64,000 nucleotides of DNA from Iris pallida (taxonomy: Eukaryota; Streptophyta; Magnoliopsida; Asparagales; Iridaceae). Below, in pieces: positions 21,904 through 32,526 of the stretch (position 1 is the first letter of the stretch; every line of letters starts with the position of its first letter). Position numbers and translations under genes: made by a program. The DNA is taken from contig JANAVB010015600.1 in NCBI GenBank assembly GCA_029216955.1, positions 38,945,274 to 39,009,273 of the forward strand, read 5' to 3'. Below the pieces are notes generated by a model. That model worked only from the letters and a program-made list of their open reading frames with translations. It was not told where the DNA came from and made no database searches.

Positions 21904-24472
21904 CGTTTTTGTGGTGGCCCATGCAGGTCAGTCTTTGCTATTAATGCGAAGTCGTGGTAGTGCTTGAGCTTATCTGTACTACTACGAGCCTGCCATAGGA
22001 TTAAGGTTGAGTCATGGAATATTTTAGGATTTTGGTACTCAGTCGCATATTAGGAACTCTTGGTAGATTCCAGAGATGACCCCTGGGAATCTTATTTCGA
22101 AAGCTTTTCAAATCTTTTTCTACTTGTTTCTATTCATCTTGATTTTTGAAATATTTGTCCGTATCAAACTTTATTCTTTCTTGGGATGAGTTTGTGGACC
22201 CCCGAGAGAAGGTATAAGTTGAACTTATATATCTTCTAGGTTGAGACGAGAATATGATTTGCCAATCTCATATCAGGTTGAGATTGTTTTAGATTATATT
22301 CTAGAACTTTTAATCTTGACCTAGATAGTACCTTTGGGACTTCTCCTGAGAACTTTTCTTAAACCCTGCATCGGAATCTGTTTTCGCTAGTTTTTATTTA
22401 CTTATCCTTGATTCGTTGTTGAATTTTGAATCTTGATGTTCGTTCGTTGTTGACTTTGACTTTGTATCTAAAATCAATTTTTTATGAATTGAGTTAAGAT
22501 ATTCTGATAAACATATTTGATGAGAACGATAAATATCTACTTTATTTATGGAGTTTAGAATTTATCGCAGTCATACTAGCTAGCACGACAGGGACGTGGA
22601 GCCTGATGTTGGATATACTATCCTAGTTATGGAATTTAGATTTTCTTGCAGCCATACCGGTTGGCGTGGTAAGGAATCTAGATGACATAATTATAGGGCG
22701 TACACCCAAGTTATGGACTTCATCGTCTATTGCAGCTATTTTTACTGGCGTGGCGAACATTCTGGCAACATTATTTCTGGAAGACGTGTAAGGTTATCAG
22801 ACTGTATCTTAAATCAGATCACTTCGTTATGACCGGATGAGCAAGAACAATTCTTATCATCATTCTTTCCCGTCTTGGTTAACTTTGTCTATCTACAGCC
22901 TAACTAGGATTTTTTTGACATGATTATTTTGTGTTCCATCTTTCATATGATTTGACTAAACTCTTCTTCGCTAGCCTCTTGGGTAATTCTTCTTGTCCTT
23001 TCCGATAATTGTTGAAAGTGCCTCATGAGTTGATTCAAGAAAAGTTTGAAAAAGTAATTCATCCTTGTATTACGGAATCGGGAGTTTGCATCCAGAGAAA
23101 TACTGGCGAGGCATGACTTCGGATAACGATATCATGGTTAAATATGTTTCTCGAATTCTACTTGGACCACTCCCTAAGCACTTTGACTAACATCTTCTCC
23201 TTTATTTTGCAAAAATTGTTTGGAAATATTTCACGGATTTGGCCAAGTTAAGTTCAGGAACCTATATTATCTGGCGTGGCAGCTGTGCACTGCAGCCATC
23301 CGTCGTATTATGGAACAAGGAAGTTAATCGCAGCCAGATGCACACTAGCGCGATAGTAACTTCATGTGACGTAATTACGGAGGTATATGGTTCTTGAGTT
23401 TTACTTCGACTACGTCCTATGCATTTCGTTTGGCCTCGTACTATTCTTGGAAATATTTCGACAATCTTTCCTATCTTGCTTGACCCTTACCTTGTTTGAA
23501 TATTGATATGGATTGCTAGACCCAGTCTTAGGCCCCTGATACCTTCTATTTTTGATGAGTGGATAGCCAGACCTTGTTAACAGATTCTGTAGTGTAACTA
23601 TAATATATTATTATGTGTGATTGTGATGAGTATATTTTCCTAGGGATTTATTGGGTTAAGCTTATAGGACAAATACGAGTGACTGATTATAGTGGACTTA
23701 GAAAACCATTAAGGATGATTAGTTTGATAGTATAGATTGATGATAAGGTATCTAAGTTGGAATAATAAAATATTATATTTTTGTGACTACGGATTAAGGA
23801 CTAGAATCTTGTTCTTAGGTTCGAGGGTTGAGCATTGTAGGACTTTAATGACCAAGTGATTATTGGTTATCTACAAGCCATTTACTTATGATTGGAGGAT
23901 AGATCGATATGTAGAATGAAATAGAAGGAGATAACATTGCGTGCAAGATCGGAAGATAGAAGGAACAAAACAAGAACATATGTACATGGGTAATAAATAA
24001 ATCGGTAAATGAATTAAGGGTTTGAATTTGAGAGTTTATATTCAGGAGTTCTTGAGTAAAAAGAGAGAAGGCTCAATGCCAAGAATAGGTTTTGAATGTA
24101 TAATTTCATGGAGCTTGTGATTAATAGGATAAAGATACTTAGGATGGGATAAGGAAACAAACAAATTGCTATTGAGATTGGAATTTTGGTTGATGGCCAA
24201 GTATTGCTGATATATAGTATCTCGAGGATGACCTATATTTTAGAATATATGTAAAGGTTCTTATTTATATGAAGATTTTTAGGGGTAAAATAGACATAGT
24301 TTTTATGGAAGAAGCTTGTTGAACCTGAACCAAAATACATGTAGAGAGAAACAACATAGATGATCACCAGGATAGCAGATTGGGTACTGTAGCCATAGCA
24401 GTTGTATGTTTTAGCTTGACCTATTAGATAATTTTTAATTTCGAGAACGAAATTTTTATAAGGTGGGTAGGA
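21904..24472 (+). other. LARD internal region, non-coding
   Basis: No gag, protease, RT or integrase motif is seen in any frame, and no open frame of useful length exists. The 5' end (21911-21929) has GTGGTGGCCCATGCAGGTC, nearly the same as just after the gypsy 5' LTR. The 3' end has AGGTGGGTAGGA (24461-24472), the polypurine tract. A loosely repeated theme (CGCAG or TGCAGCCAT..GGCGTGG) occurs several times between 22560 and 23380, as if derived from old tandem units. Confidence 0.8.
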
Positions 24473-25030
24473 TGTAAGCCGCCTGAATTTAGGGCTTATT
24501 TTTTTAATTTTATAAATCAATTATTTGCAATAAATATTGTTATTTGAGTATTATTTGATTTAATGTTCTTTTTCGTGACTTTGACTTTTGGAGCGTCAGG
24601 GATGCCAATCTCTAGAAACTCTCTTCATCAGTGTGAAGCAGACAAGATTACCTTCACGTTGATATATCATGTCCCATCCAAACTTGTTCCCGTGTACTCT
24701 TTTTGCTTCGCACAACTTCGGGTCAATTTAGACCATTTGATCGTTGATTAATTATTAATTGATTTCCCACTCTTTTCCTTGATCATCATATGCCCGTTAC
24801 CGTGACTTTTAAATTGAGAGCACAAGACCAGTTATTTTCTTGAAACCAACTTCTCATGTATGATCTACTCGAGACAATCTTCACCCATGACCTTCGTGTC
24901 CCACTCAGACACACCATCTTGTGCTTCATTTGCTTTGCACAACTTTTGGGTCAATTTAGGCCAATTAATTATCCACCGTAATTTGTGACCTGACTTTCAA
25001 TTTAATTTTGAAACCCGACATCGATCCAAC

Positions 25031-27532
25031 TGTCACCCTTGTTTCCCGTATTTCGTATTTATACTCGTAATTGGATTTTGGCATGTATTTTATTTTTCTC
25101 GACTTGTGGAGTTTTGGGTTTTCTCGTATTTTGGGTTTTGGCTCGACTTGGTTTTAGTTGATTTGGTTTGGTTTGGTTTGATTTTAAAACCCAAGTGGAA
25201 CACTTTAACCTATACTCCACCTCATTCCACCACAACCCACCCTCATTAAAATCCCACCTAACTTTTCTCTCTCCTCTTTACTTTCATTTATTTTCCTCCA
25301 TCTTCTTTTTCCTTCCTCCACCAATACCATAGGCAAGTGCACCTTGCCACCAAATAAGCAACACATTTGATTTGTCCATTAGCTAGATTAGGACATGGAG
25401 AACAACATTAGAACTTGACATTTTGTGATTTGGAGTCTCCATTGTTCTAGATCTAAGTGTTAACTATTTTCGAAAATTCTTGGTTTTGATCTATCAAACT
25501 TTGATTTTTTTTTTGCTTGTTTTGATGCTTCCATGTGGAAGAGAATTCAATTTTACACAAGTTAGAACTTTGAAAATCTAGATTTGGTTTTGATTTGACC
25601 AAGATATGAAGAATTGAATTTTGGCGTTCTTGATGCTTCCTCTCGGCCTGGAGAAGAAGACTTCAGCCTGCGCTCTTTAGCGTAGTGCTGGACTGCGCAT
25701 CCTTCTCTCGGCCAGCGCTCTTTAGCGCAGTGCCGACCGCGCAGCCCGCCCTTTGGTGAACTGCGCTCGCTCCCAGCGCGCTTGACCCTGCGCCCTTGGC
25801 CCCCGGCGCACATGATCCCCTGGCGCACTTGACCCCTGCGCCATCCGACCATGCGCCCTTGGCCCCCGGCGCACTTGATCCCTGCGCCATCCACCCCTTG
25901 CGCAACCCATTTGTCCAAAATGATTTGGTTTTATTTCTTGAGCTTGGCTTCTCTTTTGTGGTTTGGGTTTTGAGATCTTGTTCCACAAACCACGACTATC
26001 TTGACCCAACACGACCTGACACAATTTTCAATATTTGCTATGACTAGTACGATTTTCGTGATTTTTGTGATTTATGATCCTAGTACTTTTGATCTTCTTG
26101 ATAGTGACCCGATGGGGTACACTCTTGGCTTGTAACCTGATAACTTGATAGTGGCCCGTGGCGGTGCACTCTTGACTTGTAACTTGTAACTTGACTTGAT
26201 GCCGTTGCGATGGCTAACTTGACTCTTGTAACTAACTCTGACACCGTGGGTGTTCCTGCTTGCTTGCTTGTGCAATCCACTTGTCTTGTCTTGCATCATG
26301 TCTAGGACGTGACTCCCTGGTTCCCACGGTCAGAGATTCACACTGAATATGGATTAGGCTAATGACTAGATCAAACTGTAGTTCATGGAGGATTTTCAGT
26401 CACAGGCAATCTCGTTATCTGGGCGCTTTAATTGGACTTGTAGCTTGCCAACGAGTAGAGCACATTTCTAGCACACTGTCATGTGTTGCACCTCTAAGTC
26501 ACCTAAGGGTATATCGTCTTCTGGGCGATGTACCCAACCATACTCTCAACCCGCGGAAGGATAACTAGATAGTCTGCAGGGCTTGGGACTGGGGAATTCT
26601 CACTTGTATCTTGTTAGTAATTAGGCTTGTGATAACCATAGTTAGTTAAGTAGTAAGCCGTAGTATTTGCTTGGCCGCTTGTGAATGGATGGTGTCCAGC
26701 CTGGTCTAAGTCTTGTCTAGTCCCTGTACTTGGTACTCCTGAGAATGACTGTTTTACTTATTCTTAAACAATAAATGGGTAGAGACAGAGTGCTATTCAG
26801 GCGAAGGGTTACAACCTCGGTCCTTGTTTGGTTTAAGGGTTGTAACCTGGCTCCCGGAATGGTTCCACGTCCCTAGCCGTTTATTGTCTTGTTGTACTTT
26901 ATTACTTGTACTTTTTTCTATTCCTTATGTTCTGATATGCTGGCTTTTGTTCTTATTTTGTGGCTTCCTTTGTGGCACTTGTTCTTTCTGGGGTTTGACC
27001 CAGCTGGTTTTGTGTGGCCAGATTTTGGAGCAGCTCCCAAGGATCTACCGAACGTCCAGCCCGATGGTGGCGACTAGAAGAAACCCGGGCTACGAGTGGG
27101 TTTTCTATTTTGTTTCGCTCACTCCATTGTAAAATTTATTTTTTGAGGCATTTAGCCGACGAGCACCTGTTAGCTCGATGCACATTTACTTACTGTCTGC
27201 CTACGGGCTGTAAACATGATTAACAAATTCTAGGATTGATCATGTATGACTTAACTCTTGCTAGTCCTCGCATTTTGTACGACTAGCTTCATGATTAGTT
27301 GATATATAATATTTGGGACGCCTTTTATTGTATATTTTGTGGTCAAATATCTTGTAACTGTATTACTTACTTGAGATTGAGACAATAGGCTTGACCTTAA
27401 GAGACCGTTGGCTTGTAGTAAACCCTCATATCTAGACAGCCGTGACCGTATAGCGAGGTGGATTCCATTTCAATATACGTAGCTGGCTATGTACGCCCCC
27501 GCTCTCCAGTATTCTGGTTCTGGGGCGTGACA
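25031..27532 (+). repeat. gypsy 5' LTR (2502 bp)
   Basis: It runs from TGTCACCC to GGCGTGACA and matches 32527-35165. It holds about 1.7 copies of a 63-bp GC-rich unit near 25789-25905, fewer than the other LTR. Direct repeats of CTTGTAACTTGACTTG type lie near 26120-26230. Open frames across the GC-rich part are artefacts of its composition. Confidence 0.93.
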
Positions 27533-27540
27533 TAGTTTAA

Positions 27541-27559
27541 GTGGTGGCCCATACAGGTC
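27541..27559 (+). other. putative primer-binding region of gypsy element
   Basis: GTGGTGGCCCATACAGGTC lies 8 bases after the LTR. It is shared with the LARD at 21911-21929 (one base differs). It is not the usual initiator-Met site TGGTATCAGAGC. I cannot name the matching tRNA from memory with confidence; the primer role is inferred from position. Confidence 0.4.
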
Positions 27560-27665
27560 TTGGCATTCAAGAAATGTGAGGGTTTACCTAGTAGATGTCT
27601 CAATCAGTACTCGTCCTTGATCTCTGTTCATATTCTCTGAATCTCTGGATTCTTGTCCTGATCAC

Positions 27666-28862
27666 GTGCTTGTATCGTTGATCTGTCCTGGTCCTTCCTC
27701 ATTGTTTTCCTGTGTCATCTTCTTCAGCGGCACTGTACCTGACCCCGCCGATCAGCAAGGCGGAGCACCTCCCGTGGACCAGCAGCAACCTGGAGATCAA
27801 GCCCAGCATTCCGGAGTTGCCTCCCGAGTTATACCTACTAGAGGAGAGCCCCCAGTTCAGCCCGTTCAGCCTGCCGAGTCGGACGATGGCACCTTGGTAG
27901 GTCTCATCAGGACCTTGATAGCTTCTCAGGATCGTAGAGGAGACGCCTTGCACCAGGCAGTGGCAGATGCTTTGACCAGAGGCGGTCATCCAGGGAACAG
28001 TGCGGCTAACAGCTTCAAGCGCTTGAACCCTCTGTTCTTCGACGGCAGTGAAGATGCGATTGCCGCGGACGCTTGGCTTCAGGATACCGAGGTGGTTCTG
28101 GAAGCAGCTAGGACACCTGAGAATGAGAAGGTGGCGGTGGTGCGCCTGCAGTTGCTGGACTTAGCCCACAGTTGGTGGACGGCACAGGCCATGGGATTAG
28201 TGGCACCCATTGCTTGGACAGTGTTTAGAGAGAGATTCCAGACGAAGTATTTTGATGTTGTAGCTCGGTACGACCTGCAGACGAGATTTACCAACTTGAA
28301 ACAAGGAGGAAGAACGGTCGATGATTGTACGACTGAGTTCTCTAGACTTAGTAGGTTTGTCCCCACCTTGGTGGCGACCGAGTTTGATAGGGCCCAGCGG
28401 TTCCAGCAGGGACTGCATTTGGAGATCTTGTTGGCAGTCGAGCAGTTCGAGCACCAGACGTTCGATGCAGTATTGAGGTTAGCTAGGAGGCATGAGTACA
28501 CCTCCCAGAGGATCGTGGATATGACCGGAGATAGGAAGCGATCCCACAGTCAGATGCACCAATCATCAGCTCCAGCCCCGACAGCTAGAAGTTTGACTAT
28601 TGGAACTCCGAGGCGGATGGCCTCAGTAACGTCGGTTCAGCATTCGACCCCGACGTATCCACAGCAGCAGAAGCAGAAGCAGACTTCCGCGATGGGGTGT
28701 TCTCATTGTGGGAAGCCAGGCCATGTAGTGGCGGATTGTCGTAGGGCGCAAGGATTGTGCCTAGCTTGTGGAGTGGCAGATCACAAGATATGAGCCTGCC
28801 CAAATAGGGGTAGTTCGTCCTCTTCCAACCTAACCAGTCCATCGGTTAGGGGACCAACACCT
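27666..28862 (+). pseudogene. gag: gypsy gag pseudogene
   Basis: After a Pro/Gln-rich N terminus comes the retrotransposon gag domain (AWLQDTEVVLEAARTPEN, then AHSWWTAQAM, FRERFQTKYF and LKQGGRTVDDCTTEFSRL), about 28060-28500. A CCHC zinc knuckle (CSHCGKPGHVVADC) lies near 28697-28740. The frame is open from 27666 to a TGA at 28791 that replaces what is normally an Arg codon in this linker; beyond it the same frame continues into pol. The true start is uncertain; no other strong candidate was found. The product would form the capsid. Confidence 0.88.
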
Positions 28863-31800
28863 ATGCAGCAGCAGCAGTACCCGGGGCCATTGTTGCCTCA
28901 GGCCCAGGCGTTTCATCAGCAGAATCAGCAACAGTATACCCAAGCCCAAGTGCAGAGCAGGCAGAGAGGTTTCCAGCAGAGGGGACCCACAACTAGAGGA
29001 CAAGGTCAGGCCATGATGATGACTATGGAAGAAGAAGTTGCACCAGGTGAGGTAGTGGCAGGTACTATTCTCGTCAACTCCTTTCCGGCATCGGTATTAT
29101 TTGATTCTGGTGCATCGCATTCATTCATGTCTACACGATTCGCGACACGGATAGGATTGGAGCCCGAGTCATTATCAGTGAGGCTCAATATACTTACTGG
29201 TAATGGTCTTGTGGGAGTAGATCGAGTGTTTTTCTCGTGTCGGATCGTAGTTAGCGGTAGAGAGTTCCCCGCTAGATTTATAGAATTTCCTATGGCAGAC
29301 TATGATGTAGTCTTAGGCATGGATTGGTTGAGGAACCAGTATGCTAGGATAGACTGCCATATTGGCAGGGTTGTTTTCAGCATTCCGGGCGAGCCAGAGT
29401 TCTCATTTTCCAGAGGCGCAGTGGAACCATCCTCCCTAGTGTTGCGGATGGCAGTAGCAGCAGAGCAGTTGCCCAGGATAGTTGAAGAGTTTCCAGATGT
29501 CTTCCCAGAAGAACGTCCAGGGATGCCGCCAGAGCGGGAGATTGAGTTCACTATAGACTTGATCCCCGAGACGGCACCAGTATCAGAGCGAGTCTACAGG
29601 ATGGCGCCTTCAGAGTTAGAGATTTTGTACAAGATGATTGAAGAACTCAGGACCAAGGGATTCATTCGTACAAGTGAATCGCCTTGGGGAGCCCCGATGC
29701 TTCTTGTGAAAAAGAAGGATGGTACGTCCAGGTTATGTGTAGACTATCGTACCTTAAATTCGGTGACAATCAAGAACAGATACCCTCTCCCGAGGATAGA
29801 TGACTTGTTTGATCAACTCAAAGGGGCTTCAGTGTTCTCGAAGATAGACTTGCGGTCAGGATACCACTAGATCAGAGTCAGAGAGCAGGACATCCCGAAG
29901 ACAGCTTTTTGATCTAGGTATGAACATTAGGAGTTCCTTGTTATGCCCTTTGGAGCGACCAATGCACCAGCCGTATTCATGGACCTCATGAATCGCATTT
30001 TTATGCCTTACTTGGATCAGTTCGTAATCGTGTTCCTAGATGATATCCTGGTCTACAGCAAGAGCGAAGCAGAGCATGAGCAGCATCTCAGAGTTGTCCT
30101 TCAGATGCTTAGGGAACATCAGTTGTATGCCAAGTTCAGTAAATGCGAGTTCTGGCTCGATCGCATCTCGTACTTGGGTCACATCATTACCCGAAGAGGA
30201 GTGGAAGTGGATCCCCAGAAGATTGTGGCTATCGAGACATGGTCGGTACCTAGTTCAGCGGCAGAGGTTCGCAGCTTCCTTGGATTGGCCGGCTACTACC
30301 GGCGATTCGTTTCAGATTTTACAAGGATTTCAGCGTCGATGACCCAGTTGACCCGTAAGGATGTGCAGTTTTCTTGGACAGCAGAGTGTCAGGAATCATT
30401 TAAGAAGTTGAAGCGAGGTTTGATAACGGCTCCCATTCTCACACTTCCAGATGGGACCGGAGGATTTACAGTTTATTGCGACGCTTCAGGCAGAGGATTG
30501 GGGTGTTTCTTGATGCAGCATGGGAAAGTAATATCTTATACATCACGTCAACTTCGTGATCATGAGAAGAATTACCCGACCTACGACTTGGAACTGGCAG
30601 CAGTAGTGTTTGTACTTAAGCTTTGGCGGCACTACTTATACGGAGATAAAGTGGAGATATTTACGGATCACAAGAGCCTGAAGTATGTTTTCACTCAGAA
30701 GGACCTTAATATGCGACAGAGAAGATGGCTCGAGCTACTGGTGGACTATGATGTGGAATTGCAGTATCACCCAGGGAAGGCCAACGTTGTAGCAGATGCA
30801 TTGAGCCGGAGAGCCGGAGTTTACTTCCTAACGGCACAACCAGAGTTATTGGCAGATTTTCAAAAGATGGGAATTAAAGTTGTCCTTCCTACCAGTGTGG
30901 CATTAATGGCCAGTCTACAGGTTCAGTCCAGCATAGTTGAGAGGATCCGGATGGCGCAGTCTACAGATTCCAAGCTTCAGCGGCTCAGAGCAGAGTGTGA
31001 GGCAGAGAGAAAACCAGGGTTGTGCATTCATGAAGATGGTACACTTCGACACGGCACTCGTCTTTGTGTACCCAGTAGAGATATCAGACAGGAAGTTATG
31101 GCAGAAGCTCACAGTTCACAGTATTCTATTCACCCTGGTGGTACAAAGATGTACCGTGATATTCGTCAGCATTTCTGGTGGAATGGCATGAAGAGGGAGA
31201 TAGCCCAGTTTGTCTCTCGGTGTTTGGTTTGCCAGTAGGTTAAAGCTGAACATCAGAGGCCCGCTGGACTTCTTCAGCCCTTGCCGATTCCAGAATGGAA
31301 GTGGAAGCATGTGACATGGATTTTTTGACTAGATTGCCTAGATCCCCAGCTGGTCGAGATGCTATTTGGGTCATAGTTGACCGGCTCACGAAGGTGGCTC
31401 ATTTTCTCCCATTCAGAGTTGGACAGTCAACGGCTCAGTTGGCAGAGATGTATCTCAGGCAGATTGTCAGGCTTCACGGTGTGCCCGTCAGTATCACCTC
31501 GGACCGAGATTCGAGATTTACGTCACACTTTTGGCGTAGCCTGCAAGAGAGTTTGGGAACTCGTCTTCAGTTTAGCTCAGCTTATCATCCGCAGACAGAT
31601 GGTCAGTCAGAGCGCTCAATCCAGACTCTTGAAGATATGTTGAGGTCTTGTACCCTAGACTTCGGTGGTTCGTGGGAGGATCACCTGCACCTGGTGGAGT
31701 TCTCGTACAATAATAGTTTCCAGGCCAGTATTCAGATGGCTCCGTTCGAGGCTCTGTATGGTAGGAAGTGCCGATCCCCGCTCGCGTGGGATGATGTCGG

Positions 31801-32359
31801 GGAGAGGCAGATGCTTGGTCCAGAAATGATTGCCCAGACAGTTGAAGTGGTCAGAAAAGTCAGGAATCATCTTCGAGTTGCCCAAGATCGCCAGCGGCAT
31901 TGGACCGATGCTCATCGGCGTCCCTTAGAGTTTGCTTTCGATGACCATGTATTCCTTAGGATCTCGCCTAATCGCGGCGTCATTCGCTTTGGCGTACGGG
32001 GAAAGCTTAGTCCTAGGTATATAGGGCCGTTCGATATCCTAGAGTGAGTAGGAGATGTATCCTATCGTCTTGCTCTTCCGCCGTCGCTAAGTGAGGTGCA
32101 TGATGTATTCTATGTATCCCAATTACGACGGTATATCCCGGACCCGAGCCATATCCTGGACCATTCGAAATTGGTTGTTGGTACCAACCTTTCGTATGAG
32201 GAGAGGCCCGTGTCTATATTGGACCGAAAGGAGAAGACGCTCAAGAACAAGACTATTAATTTAGTCCGTGTTGCTTGGGGTCATCACTCTCTAGGTGAGT
32301 CAACGTGGGAGCGTGAGGATGATATCCGATCGCGATATCCCTACCTGTTTGACTCGTAA
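28863..32359 (+). pseudogene. pol: gypsy pol (protease-RT-RNase H-integrase-chromodomain) pseudogene
   Basis: Protease [12 protein letters not shown] is at about 29099. RT has [20 protein letters not shown] at 29729 and the catalytic FLDDILVYS at about 30034. RNase H has [22 protein letters not shown] and [10 protein letters not shown] (30470-30700). The integrase HHCC part is at 31105-31238 and the core at 31340-31640 (IVDRLTKVAHFLPF, SITSDRDSRF, QTDGQSERS). A chromodomain-like end (WGHHSLGESTWEREDDIRSR) stops at 32359. In-frame stops lie at 29868 (TAG), about 29908 (TGA), near 29930 (TAG), 31236 (TAG) and 32045 (TGA). The frame is otherwise preserved, so decay is by point substitution, not indels. 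Confidence 0.93.
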
Positions 32360-32526
32360 GGTATAATGTCTTCCTTATGCCTTATGCTCTCAATCCCTTG
32401 CTTGCATGTATGATCGTATGATTGAACTGCTTAGTGTAGTTGTCGGTGCTTAGTGCAGCTTGTCGTGGAAGTCTCTAGCTCCTTGATTAAATTTCGAGGA
32501 CAGAATTCTTTTAAGGTGGGCAGAGT
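32360..32526 (+). other. gypsy 3' untranslated region with polypurine tract
   Basis: It is a short non-coding stretch ending in AAGGTGGGCAGAGT before the LTR. The 30 bases before the tract (ATTTCGAGGACAGAATTC..) resemble the LARD's equivalent at about 24439-24472. Confidence 0.8.

Noticed and set aside
29943..31238. Intact reverse transcriptase gene, possibly an endogenous pararetrovirus
   Set aside because: Flanking gag, integrase, chromodomain-like end, LTRs and target duplication show an LTR retrotransposon. No movement or coat protein is found.
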